In this document: piece by piece, positions 46,467-53,817 of the stretch | How the letters are laid out: each line of letters starts with the position of its first letter | How positions within the stretch are numbered: position 1 is the stretch's first letter | Origin: Pseudarthrobacter sp. AL07 | GTDB taxonomy: Bacteria; Actinomycetota; Actinomycetes; Actinomycetales; Micrococcaceae | Direction: 5' to 3' | Assembly: GCF_029960665.1 (NCBI RefSeq) | Contig: NZ_JASBRB010000021.1 | Span: 1 to 53,817, forward strand | DNA: 53,817 nt | Program-made: the position numbers and the translations under genes | Notes under the pieces: generated by a model | The model's database searches: none | What the model saw: the letters and a program-made list of their open reading frames with translations, nothing else | What the model was told of the DNA's origin: nothing

Positions 46467-48055
46467 GGTGTTCCTCCTTCGGTGGGCAGCGCAGGTGCTG
46501 CCGGGTTCATGAGCGTTTCAGCTGGCGCGTGCCAGCGGGTGTTGGTGTCGTTCAATCCCTCGGCCTGCTCAATGGAGGTCAGTCCAACCTGGACCGGGAT
46601 CCCGGGTCGGCCGCCGACCTTGATCAGGAACTTCCCACGTCCGGGAGGTTCGACGTCGAGCCCACGTGAGTCCCACGCGGGCGGGTCCTGCCAGGAGATG
46701 AGCTTCTGCTGCTCCTGCCGGGACAACGGAATAGCGGAGGTCAGCAACGGCATTTCAGAGGCCGGGAGGCCGCCGCAGATCACCATGCCGGAGCGTTCGA
46801 CGAAGCCGCGGGCTTTCATCCGGTCTTCTTCTGCCGGCAGCGCGAGCAGGTCGGACATGGTGTGGGAAATCATGATCTGCCCAACACCCACGGAGCGGTT
46901 CAAACGGGTCAGGGCGTCCACCCGGTCCACCATGCCCTTGCCGGCGCGCAGCGCCCGCCACAGCTCGTCCAGGACGACGAAGTAGTTCCGGCGCGGTTCC
47001 AGACCGGCGTCCGCGAGGGCGTTGGCGACGTTGACGGTGCCGAAGCCGTAGGACCAGCACGCGAGCAGAATTGCAGCTTGGAGGTCCGTCTCGGTCTCGT
47101 CGATGCTGGAGACGTCGAAGACCACGGCGCGGTCCCGCATCATGGGGTTGGTGGTGTGCCGGGAGAAGATTTCTCCCAGCTTCCCGCCACCGGTCAGGCC
47201 CAGCAGGGTTGCTTCCAATGCGCGGGTTTCCTGCAGGTAGACGGCCATGTCGCCGCGGTCCAGTGCGACCTGGCGCAGCTCATTCGGGGCGGACACGATG
47301 ACGTCCAGCAGGTCTTTGAGGACCGGGATGCCCTCGAACCGGTCATCGAGGACACGGAGCGCCCGGTCCAGGATCGTCTGCTCCTGATCGGTGGGCGGGT
47401 TGTTCCGGCTGATGGTGATGAGGGAGACGACCATTGTCAGGCGGCGGCCGTGTGCGTCAGCGCGGACGCGGGCGGCGTCCTCATGGTGGCCGCTGTCTTC
47501 AAGGAGCTGCGCGACCTCGACCGCCTGGCCGGGATCAAGGATGTTCAGGTACCCAACGCCACGGCCGAGCTTGATGACCTGGCCGCCGAGTGCCTGCACC
47601 GCTTTGACGTGCTCGCCTTTCAGGTCCCCCAGGATTAGAGGGTGGACGCCCTGAGCGGAGAGACCAATGAACATGCGTCGCACCAGCGTGGACTTACCCA
47701 ATCCGGGAAGGCCCAGAATGAAGGCGGAGGGGTTGGAAATGAGCCGTGCCCGCTGGAACCAGCTGATCGGGTCACAGCAGACCGTGGCCTGGGTTTCCTC
47801 ATGGCGTCCGAGTGGAACGCCGATCATGGGTGAGGACGCCCCGGAGGAAAACGGCCACAGGCCGCAGACCTGGACTGTGGTTCCCCGGTATTCCGTCACG
47901 GACGGGACGAGGGCGGCTATGCCGCCGCCGCGTCCGGCCCACCCACGGGAGCCCGGACCGGCCTCGCGTGGCTGGCGCTCAGCCTTCGTCGGTGCAGCCG
48001 TTACCGGCTCAGCTGCCTTCCTGGACGAACGAGTAAAGAGTTTCATGAGGGCCAT
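46463..48055 (-). CDS. VirB4-type conjugation ATPase
   Basis: A 530-residue cytoplasmic ATPase with Walker A GLPGLGKST (about 115-123), LILGDLKGEH, DVSSIDETETDLQAAILLACW and Walker B FVVLDELW (359-366), followed by GQIMISHTMSDLLALP. Drives substrate transfer or pilus assembly. The gene overlaps its upstream neighbour by one base (TAATG). It lacks the N-terminal VirB3/VirB4-N part, which is carried by that neighbour. Confidence 0.87.
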   Translation of the reverse strand: MALMKLFTRSSRKAAEPVTAAPTKAERQPREAGPGSRGWAGRGGGIAALVPSVTEYRGTTVQVCGLWPFSSGASSPMIGVPLGRHEETQATVCCDPISWFQRARLISNPSAFILGLPGLGKSTLVRRMFIGLSAQGVHPLILGDLKGEHVKAVQALGGQVIKLGRGVGYLNILDPGQAVEVAQLLEDSGHHEDAARVRADAHGRRLTMVVSLITISRNNPPTDQEQTILDRALRVLDDRFEGIPVLKDLLDVIVSAPNELRQVALDRGDMAVYLQETRALEATLLGLTGGGKLGEIFSRHTTNPMMRDRAVVFDVSSIDETETDLQAAILLACWSYGFGTVNVANALADAGLEPRRNYFVVLDELWRALRAGKGMVDRVDALTRLNRSVGVGQIMISHTMSDLLALPAEEDRMKARGFVERSGMVICGGLPASEMPLLTSAIPLSRQEQQKLISWQDPPAWDSRGLDVEPPGRGKFLIKVGGRPGIPVQVGLTSIEQAEGLNDTNTRWHAPAETLMNPAAPALPTEGGTP

Positions 48056-49563
48056 TACAGGGCATCCTTGATTTCGGAAGGCAGCAGGCTGTGCTTGGGC
48101 AGGACCAGCCCCAGCGGCAGGGATGCCGCGAACGCGGTGTCCTGCGCGCCGTAAGCGCGGCGCAGCAGCACCCGGGCAGTACCAGAGGTCTGTTCGATGG
48201 CCGCGACCGCATCAGCCAGGCGTTCCTTATCGGTCACGGTGGCCGTGACGACCATCCCGAAGTTCACCAGCCCGGCGCCCTGAGCTTCCTCCTGTGCGGT
48301 CTGCACAGCGGAGCGGGCATCGACCAGGGCGCGGGCGGACGGCCGGGTCCCGGAGGTGATGCGGACGTTGGCGTTGTTCTGGTCCCGCTCGACCACGGCA
48401 GCGGCCCGGGCGGAGTCCATCGGCCGGTACAGCAGCGAAATCCGCTTACGGTCAATGTCCCCGTGCGGGGCCAGCAGCCGGGACAGGACCGAGGAATTCA
48501 CGGACCCCCGGGGTGCACCGGTCATCGTCCAAGAGGCAGAGAACGCGCTGTCGTGCCGGTAGTCATCCCAGCCGGACTGCGTGGCGGTGGGGCCGACCTC
48601 ACCCCAGGTCAGCGACACCGGGGAGCCCGCGGCGTGGGCTTCATCAATGATCAGTGCTGCCGGAGGATCGTAGGCGATCCGCACCACCTCGCAGAGTTCC
48701 TGTGCCGACATCGGACGGGCAATACCGGCACCGGTGGACTGCAGCCGGGCCGAGAGGCCCGGGATGCGGGAGGCGAGGTCCCGGGCCACATCTTCCGGTG
48801 TGCGCTTCTTTGACCCGGCCCGGAGGGAGGCGTTGAAGGTCAGGGACACCCAGGCCCGGACCGTGGCCGATCCTTCCGGGTAAGTGCCCACGACCTCGCG
48901 CAGAATCGCCTGAGCAAAGGCCGGCGCGTTCGGGTCGATGTTCATTTCAACTTCGTTCCGCAACCGGTACCCGGAGTCAGGGGCGGTCTCGACCGTCACG
49001 GCCGCGGCGTCCAGGCCAGCCTCATCCGCAAGCCCGGCGAGCCAGCCGCCCCAGTTCGCCACCCAGGTATCAACCTGCTCCGGGTCCACCAGCGAGGCAC
49101 CGTCGGGTTCGGTGGAGAAAATCACGGTGAAGTGGCTGGTGGTCGGCACGTGCAGCAGCGCGAAAGGCCGCTTGTAGGAGTCAGTGAACTCGTACAGGGT
49201 CGACTTCGCTGCAAGACCCGGCAGCTGGTACATGCCCCACGCCGTCACACCCAGGGGGCCGGAACGGTAGAGATTCGTCCCGGAGGACTTGGAGAGCCGG
49301 AAGCTCATCCGGGTCCCGAAGCGGTCGACGACCGACTGGCCGTGCTTGTCCTTGACGGTCAGCAGGAGGGCACTGGCCCCGGCCACGGCCAGGACAGCGA
49401 GGCCCGGGAACAGACCCCAGATGGCGAAACTGATGATGCCCAGCAACAGCCCGGCCATGACAATCCCGGTGCCGATAGCGCCGAGGTTGCCCAGTCCCGC
49501 TGAGCGCGGGACGCGCCAGTTGCCGTAGGACGGTTCCTTGTATTCGGTATTAATTGCTGCCAC
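48055..49563 (-). CDS. SCO6880-family T4SS protein
   Basis: A 502-residue protein. Two membrane helices near the N-terminus (about residues 26-50 and 52-69) resemble VirB3/PrgI. The remainder resembles the VirB4 N-terminal region: LYRSGPLGVTAWGMYQLPGLAAKSTLYEF, SHFTVIFSTEPDGASLVDPEQVDTWVANWGGWLA, DDYRHDSAFSASWTMTGAPRGSV. In actinobacteria such proteins work together with the separate VirB4 ATPase encoded downstream. It overlaps the VirB6-like gene by 14 bases. Confidence 0.82.
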   Translation of the reverse strand: MAAINTEYKEPSYGNWRVPRSAGLGNLGAIGTGIVMAGLLLGIISFAIWGLFPGLAVLAVAGASALLLTVKDKHGQSVVDRFGTRMSFRLSKSSGTNLYRSGPLGVTAWGMYQLPGLAAKSTLYEFTDSYKRPFALLHVPTTSHFTVIFSTEPDGASLVDPEQVDTWVANWGGWLAGLADEAGLDAAAVTVETAPDSGYRLRNEVEMNIDPNAPAFAQAILREVVGTYPEGSATVRAWVSLTFNASLRAGSKKRTPEDVARDLASRIPGLSARLQSTGAGIARPMSAQELCEVVRIAYDPPAALIIDEAHAAGSPVSLTWGEVGPTATQSGWDDYRHDSAFSASWTMTGAPRGSVNSSVLSRLLAPHGDIDRKRISLLYRPMDSARAAAVVERDQNNANVRITSGTRPSARALVDARSAVQTAQEEAQGAGLVNFGMVVTATVTDKERLADAVAAIEQTSGTARVLLRRAYGAQDTAFAASLPLGLVLPKHSLLPSEIKDAL

Positions 49564-50836
49564 TGGGGCCCTCCCCGGTTGAATCCTGCGCGGTCCTTTG
49601 TATTGCCTGTGACGTCTTGGACGCCACTTGGGCGCCTGCAGCTACGGCCATGCCAGCCGGCCCGGCTGCTGCTGCCCCGCTGGCTCCCGTTGCTGCCCCT
49701 GCTGTTGCTCCTGCGCCGGCCCCTGTTCCTGCCTTGCCGGCGGCCGCGGTGCTGGTAGCTCCACCAGGACCTCCAGGACCGGTTGACCCTGGCGTCGGCT
49801 GGCCGCCGCTTCCCCTGGGACCCGACGTGCCGTCACTGCCCTTCGGAGACGTGCCTGCCTGGCTGCTTTGCGTGCTGGCTGGCGTCGGTGCGGCATTGCC
49901 TTTGCCGCTGCCGCTGCGGCCCAGGGAGACAGCACCTGTGGCCATCGCCCCAACCGCTGCACCTGCCCCTGCGCCGCTGCCGGAAGCAACGGCACCGACC
50001 ATCGGCGTCACGAACCGCATCAGCGCAGGCAAGGCGAACAGGGCAACGATCATCAGCGTGAAGCCCGTGATGGACGTGATCAATCCGTCCTGCCCGCTGC
50101 TGTTGCCCATGAGGAGGAACGCGACCGAGTACACGATGGCCGCCGCTGGTTTATAGAGGATGAAGGCAATGGTCCAGCCGACAGCCTTCTGGAACCACTG
50201 ATTCCCCATCTCCGTGTTCGTGAAAGCGGCCGTTGTGGGCAAGATGCCCGCCAGGATTACCAACATGCCGCTTCGCACGACCATCAGAACGATCTGGACG
50301 AGGGAGGCAATCAGACCGATCAATCCCAGGACGATGAGGATAAACACTCCGACCCCCGTCTGGTTGGTCATCACGAGGATGTTCATTGCATCGGCGAAGC
50401 CCTTACCATCCGTGGAGCGGTCGATGACGGCGGCCGAGAAAGCATCTGCGGCGATCACCAGGATCGAGAGGACACCCAGCCCCAGACCCGACACCAAGGT
50501 CAGAGTGACCAGGGACCGCAGAAGGTCTTTCAGCGGTGCTCCGCGTTGTTCCCAGATCATCCGGATGCCACCGATAATCACCGCCAGGACCGCCAGCACC
50601 AGCGTCCAGGGCAACAATTCGCTATTGACCGCAGAAACAACGGGGCTTGGCGTGGCCCCGTCCTCGCTGGCAAGGTTCACCGTTGGCATGGACACCCAGA
50701 AGGTCGACAGAGTTGTCACCATCTGGCTCATGCCCTCCATGATCGACTTCGCCAGGTTTGTTATGGCGTCGTCAACTGCTCCGGCTGCGATGTTCCCCGC
50801 GACGCATGTCAGCTCCCCCCATTTGCACTCAGCCAT
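49550..50836 (-). CDS. VirB6/TrbL-like polytopic membrane protein
   Basis: A 428-residue integral membrane protein with about six hydrophobic segments between residues 72 and 285 (for example LPWTLVLAVLAVIIGGIRMIW, GVFILIVLGLIGLIASLVQIVL, FTLMIVALFALPALMRFV). The last 140 residues are a low-complexity Gly/Ala/Ser/Pro/Thr tail. Membrane channel component of the transfer apparatus by topology and position. Confidence 0.78.
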   Translation of the reverse strand: MAECKWGELTCVAGNIAAGAVDDAITNLAKSIMEGMSQMVTTLSTFWVSMPTVNLASEDGATPSPVVSAVNSELLPWTLVLAVLAVIIGGIRMIWEQRGAPLKDLLRSLVTLTLVSGLGLGVLSILVIAADAFSAAVIDRSTDGKGFADAMNILVMTNQTGVGVFILIVLGLIGLIASLVQIVLMVVRSGMLVILAGILPTTAAFTNTEMGNQWFQKAVGWTIAFILYKPAAAIVYSVAFLLMGNSSGQDGLITSITGFTLMIVALFALPALMRFVTPMVGAVASGSGAGAGAAVGAMATGAVSLGRSGSGKGNAAPTPASTQSSQAGTSPKGSDGTSGPRGSGGQPTPGSTGPGGPGGATSTAAAGKAGTGAGAGATAGAATGASGAAAAGPAGMAVAAGAQVASKTSQAIQRTAQDSTGEGPSGSN

Positions 50837-50837
50837 C

Positions 50838-51593
50838 TCAGACGCCTGACCAGAGAATGAAACCGCTGAGGTCGCTGAGCTGGGAGACGCCGCTGAAAGT
50901 TACCCCGTCGTCTGCCGGCTTCACTTTCCAGTCACCGTCCATCCAACGCATCGACAGGATCGTATGGACCAGGACTCCCTTGTTTGTCTCAAAAGCAAGG
51001 TCCACATTGGCCTCCGAGGCCGTGTAGGACTTGATGGAGAAGCCCTTGACCTGGATGGTTGTGTCGGATCCACTGGAGGCACTCGAGCTCGCGGCCTCCT
51101 TCATAGCAGCGTCGCGTCCCATGCCCGGAACGAGGAGCTTGTCCGCCAGCTTCACCTCAAGTTGCGGCGAACCCGCCGAACCCAGTGCGCCAACGTTCAT
51201 GGCGGAATAGAGCGCCCCGGTCGGTGAATGCGCAAAGCAAGACCGGAATCCGTCTGCGTCGGTCAGTCCCGGGCCGGAAGTCTTGGAATCGGTGGGTACG
51301 GCCATTTTTCCAACGAGTTCCCACTTGGACTTCGGCGCTGTTCCCAGGGCTGTCTCCGTGCTTGAGGGCAGTCCGCAGATGCTCTTTCCAGCCGCGTCTG
51401 CTGACTTCGTAGGGGCTGCGGAGGCGCTGTCCGGCGATGAGGCAGGGGCCGGTTGGGCGTTGTCCTGTCCTTTGGGGAGCAGGAAGATGACGATGGCTGC
51501 TGCGATCAGCGCGACCACCAGCGCGGCAGCAATGATGAAACCGGGTTTGGTGAACGGATTGCTTTCGGTGGTGCTCTCTGTTGACTGGCTCAT
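50838..51593 (-). CDS. Single-pass exported protein of the conjugation operon
   Basis: A 251-residue protein with a short cytoplasmic head, one membrane helix (FIIAAALVVALIAAAIVIFLL, about residues 19-39), a Pro/Ser/Ala linker and an extracytoplasmic domain (SICGLPSSTETALGTAPKSKWELVGKMAVP, CFAHSPTGALYSAMN, VLVHTILSMRWMDGDWKV). It resembles conserved hypothetical proteins of actinobacterial transfer operons and may play a VirB8/TcpC-like scaffold role by topology; no family is certain. Confidence 0.65.
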   Translation of the reverse strand: MSQSTESTTESNPFTKPGFIIAAALVVALIAAAIVIFLLPKGQDNAQPAPASSPDSASAAPTKSADAAGKSICGLPSSTETALGTAPKSKWELVGKMAVPTDSKTSGPGLTDADGFRSCFAHSPTGALYSAMNVGALGSAGSPQLEVKLADKLLVPGMGRDAAMKEAASSSASSGSDTTIQVKGFSIKSYTASEANVDLAFETNKGVLVHTILSMRWMDGDWKVKPADDGVTFSGVSQLSDLSGFILWSGV

Positions 51594-51619
51594 GGTGAAC
51601 CTCCCGTTGTTGGTGCTGG

Positions 51620-51889
51620 TTAGACGAAGGCGCGGACGATGCCGGAAGCACCGGTGATGATGATGCAGCCCATTAGGACCCAGCCGAGACTGGCGAGGGT
51701 CTGGCCGCCCTCGCCGCGCTGGAGCGAGATGACGAGCTTGATGCCGACGATGATGACGCCAAGGACGCCCAGGACCAGGCCAATACCCGCGGCCCAGTTC
51801 AGGATCGTAAGCAGCCCGCCGGCCTGCTCCGGGACGACCGGGGTGGGGTTGGGAATGACGCTTGCTACAAGTGCGGAGAAGGAGTTCAT
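51620..51889 (-). CDS. Small two-helix membrane protein, VirB2-like candidate
   Basis: An 89-residue protein with two hydrophobic segments (about residues 26-52 and 67-88) separated by a short charged loop (SLQRGEGGQT). Size and topology are those of VirB2/TrbC pilin-type subunits, and it stands between other T4SS genes. Identity is inferred from topology and position. Confidence 0.65.
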   Translation of the reverse strand: MNSFSALVASVIPNPTPVVPEQAGGLLTILNWAAGIGLVLGVLGVIIVGIKLVISLQRGEGGQTLASLGWVLMGCIIITGASGIVRAFV

Positions 51890-51907
51890 GGTGAGACCTG
51901 AGACCTT

Positions 51908-52519
51908 TCAGTTGGTGGTGCTTGGTGTGGCGTCGGTGGCCAGGACGGCCAAGTCAGTGATGAAGCGTTGGTACTCGCGGGCCGGCGGCGGTGTCGTGGA
52001 ATCCCCAAGCCGCCAGGCCTCTACCCAGGGCAGGATCCAGAGCCGGGGCGCTCCCCCGCCGACGATTGCGGCGAAGTCACGGAGCGCTTTGGGAGTCTTC
52101 CCTGGCGCGTCTGCAAGGACCGCGAGGCCGAGCAGATCCAGCTCCGGTGCGGCCCCTGATGCCCATTGGGTCAGTGCGCTCCTGGCGGCGGTTAGGCCGC
52201 GCATGTCTGCCCGGCAGACCAGCAGCACCCGTGGTGTGCTTCCGTCCTGCAGGACAGGCCAGCAGTGATCGGTGACGCGTGCCCCGTCGAGAAGATCAGC
52301 GATTCGGCTTTCACCGGCTCCCCCGTGGGCGCCGGTAATCCACAGCGCTGCAGAACCTGACAAAGTGCGGCGACCCAGGCGGTCTGCTGCGTCCGGTTCA
52401 ACCATTCCCCTCAGAGGCGCACTGATCACTGCCGCAGGCGGCACGTGCGCATCCGTCGCTTCCTCTTCAGCGCTGTCGGCGGCGGGGCTAGTGATCCAGG
52501 GGTTCAAGGACTGTTGCAT
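51908..52519 (-). CDS. Conserved hypothetical protein of the conjugation operon
   Basis: A 203-residue soluble protein. A central segment LWITGAHGGAGESRIADLL (about residues 56-74) resembles a degenerate P-loop, followed by VLLVCRADMRGLTAARSALTQWA and LDLLGLAVLADAPGKTPKALRDFAAIVGG; it could be a vestigial MinD-like partner of the upstream ATPase. ATG 52519 follows AAAGGAGGAGCC; an upstream extension to 52624 lacks support. Confidence 0.65.
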   Translation of the reverse strand: MQQSLNPWITSPAADSAEEEATDAHVPPAAVISAPLRGMVEPDAADRLGRRTLSGSAALWITGAHGGAGESRIADLLDGARVTDHCWPVLQDGSTPRVLLVCRADMRGLTAARSALTQWASGAAPELDLLGLAVLADAPGKTPKALRDFAAIVGGGAPRLWILPWVEAWRLGDSTTPPPAREYQRFITDLAVLATDATPSTTN

Positions 52520-52553
52520 GGCTCCTCCTTTCAAGGTCCGTTGACGGGGGGGC

Positions 52554-53810
52554 TTAGAAGCCGTCAGCGACGGCGGCCGCTGCGGCCAGCCATGCCCGCT
52601 GCGTGGCGGGTTGGAGGGCTTCATAGCGGATGGGACCGTTGACTAAGGCTGGATCGTAAGGAATCCTGACGACCGCCCGGACGAACGGCTCAAAGCCGTC
52701 CGCGATCCGCTGCGCCTCATCTTTGGCCCGCTTCAGCGCATCTCCGGTCATGATTCGCTTGGCGTCCGTGGATTCGGAGACGATCACGACGGCGTTGCGG
52801 GCCAGCTCGGCGTCGTGGCCACCACGGGATTCGAGGGTCTGCAACGTCAGCCGTGCGGCTTCGGCGCGGTCCTCGATGGCCGTCACAGGCACGACGAGCT
52901 GGTTGGTGTGGTCGATCATCCGGCGCCAGTTCGCTGCCCGGGCGGTGTTACCGGAATCCATGACTACCAGCCGGTAATAGCGGGTAAGGACCTGGTGGGC
53001 GATATCGACTTCTTCGGCGGTAACTTCGTGGTCGCCTTCTTCGTTCTCGTCTGAGCGCAGGACATCGAACTTGTCACCGGTCTGATGATGGACGAACTTC
53101 GCGATTTCGGCCGCGTTCGTGGACGGCGAGAGCAGCGACTGGGACGAGTCGATCAGATCCAGGACGCTCCGGTCGTGGGCACCCTTCTCCGTGCGCCAGC
53201 CCAAGGTGCCCTGGGATTCGTTGTTGTCCCACGCGACCGTGGCCGCGCCGCTGTAGCGGGCAAGGATGGCCGAGAGCATGACCACCGTGGGGGTCTTGTT
53301 CGCCCCGCCCTTGCGGTTCACCACCGCGATGGTGCGCGGGCCGGGCCAGTGCTGGCTGACCGTGCGAATATCCTCCCGCTCAGAGAGTTCTTCCGCTGAG
53401 GGGTCCATCCGGAATCCGAGTCGCGTGAGCGTTCCCCGCCATCCCTGTGTTGCCGGTTCTAAAACCGGAGCGCTGACCAGGAACGAGGTCTCCTTCAGGC
53501 TGCGCCGGGTCAGCGGTGCTTCCGGGGCGGTTGCGGTGGGCGGTTCTTCGGCGGTGGCCGACGGCTGGGCAGGCTCAGGAGTCTCGGTTGCTGGCTCGGT
53601 CTCGACGGGGTTGGGCGGCCATGGCTGGCGGTCCACCGCTGCCGCAGCGATGGGCTGTGCGGGGACGGGTACTGGTTCAGGAGCAGCAACAGGGACCGTA
53701 TAGATGACGGTCGGAGCGACAGTCTCGGGGGTGGTTTCCGGGGCCTCTACCCGGCGGCGTGTCGGGCGCGGTTCGTAGGAGACGGATTCGATCTTGTTGT
53801 CCGGGTGCAC
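52554..53810 (-). CDS. MinD/ParA-like ATPase of the conjugation operon
   Basis: About 418 residues: a 155-residue Pro/Ala/Glu-rich N-terminal region, then a SIMIBI ATPase domain. The deviant Walker A reads VVNRKGGANKTPTV (about 164-177), with Asn where the family has Gly before Lys-Thr. RLVVMDSGNTARAANWRRM and NQLVVPVTAIEDRAEAARLTLQTL follow. First visible gene of the T4SS operon; such proteins may localise the apparatus or segregate DNA. GTG 53810 is the first start inside the window, but the frame stays open to the edge, so the gene could begin outside. Confidence 0.75.
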   Translation of the reverse strand: MHPDNKIESVSYEPRPTRRRVEAPETTPETVAPTVIYTVPVAAPEPVPVPAQPIAAAAVDRQPWPPNPVETEPATETPEPAQPSATAEEPPTATAPEAPLTRRSLKETSFLVSAPVLEPATQGWRGTLTRLGFRMDPSAEELSEREDIRTVSQHWPGPRTIAVVNRKGGANKTPTVVMLSAILARYSGAATVAWDNNESQGTLGWRTEKGAHDRSVLDLIDSSQSLLSPSTNAAEIAKFVHHQTGDKFDVLRSDENEEGDHEVTAEEVDIAHQVLTRYYRLVVMDSGNTARAANWRRMIDHTNQLVVPVTAIEDRAEAARLTLQTLESRGGHDAELARNAVVIVSESTDAKRIMTGDALKRAKDEAQRIADGFEPFVRAVVRIPYDPALVNGPIRYEALQPATQRAWLAAAAAVADGF

Positions 53811-53817
53811 GATCAGT

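Overview
The window looks like part of a large conjugative plasmid from a high-GC actinobacterium, most likely Arthrobacter or a close relative (Pseudarthrobacter, Paenarthrobacter). The evidence is the high-GC codon use, the frequent GTG/TTG starts, an actinobacterial-type conjugation cluster (SCO6880-like, DUF4913-like and VirB4/VirD4-like proteins), a ParB-like partition protein, a relaxase with a MobC-like partner, and actinobacterial-type sugar genes. I see no replication initiator, rRNA, tRNA or CRISPR array. The genus is an inference.

Layout. (1) 0-6 kb, plus strand: parB-like gene, a hairpin-rich intergenic region, a small minus-strand gene, a candidate oriT, mobC-like gene, relaxase and a coiled-coil protein. 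(2) 5.7-6.5 kb and 24.7-25.7 kb: a 423-bp direct repeat with one mismatch, each copy running into a broken DUF1016/YhcG-type nuclease gene. The two copies bracket an 18-kb island. (3) 6.6-12.7 kb, minus strand: a complete L-arabinose operon (araB, araD, araA, aldose epimerase, LacI regulator) with a perfect LacI-type operator upstream. (4) 13.1-23.6 kb, plus strand: module 1, with a nitrilase-fold hydrolase, sugar-type binding lipoprotein, gluconate-2-dehydrogenase-subunit-3-like protein, GMC oxidoreductase, ABC ATPase, permease, LacI regulator and two aldo/keto reductases. It is closed by a convergent LacI regulator. (5) 25.8-33.3 kb: a decayed alditol oxidase gene, xylB, xylA, a Gfo/Idh/MocA oxidoreductase, and a divergent ROK regulator plus galactose-mutarotase-type epimerase. 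(6) 33.7-43.6 kb, plus strand: module 2, with an ABC ATPase, two permeases, binding lipoprotein, GMC oxidoreductase, gluconate-2-dehydrogenase-subunit-3-like protein, isochorismatase-fold hydrolase, aldo/keto reductase and a GlcG/HbpS-like protein. (7) 44.2-53.8 kb, minus strand: the type IV secretion operon for conjugation.

How the genes work together. The accessory load is a pentose package, with arabinose and xylose both feeding xylulose 5-phosphate. Beside it are two parallel, non-identical cassettes of the same plan: sugar-type ABC importer, GMC flavoprotein plus its small partner, a C-N hydrolase, and an aldo/keto reductase. The hydrolases come from unrelated folds and the gene order differs, so these are not a simple tandem duplication. 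The substrates are unknown; oxidation of imported glycosides or of an amide-bearing sugar or polyol is a hypothesis only. The twin modules are the best candidate for an undescribed system here. Secondary points are the shared AATTTGTTC motif linking the ROK regulator promoter and the module 1 promoter, and the flanking repeat that suggests how the island arrived.
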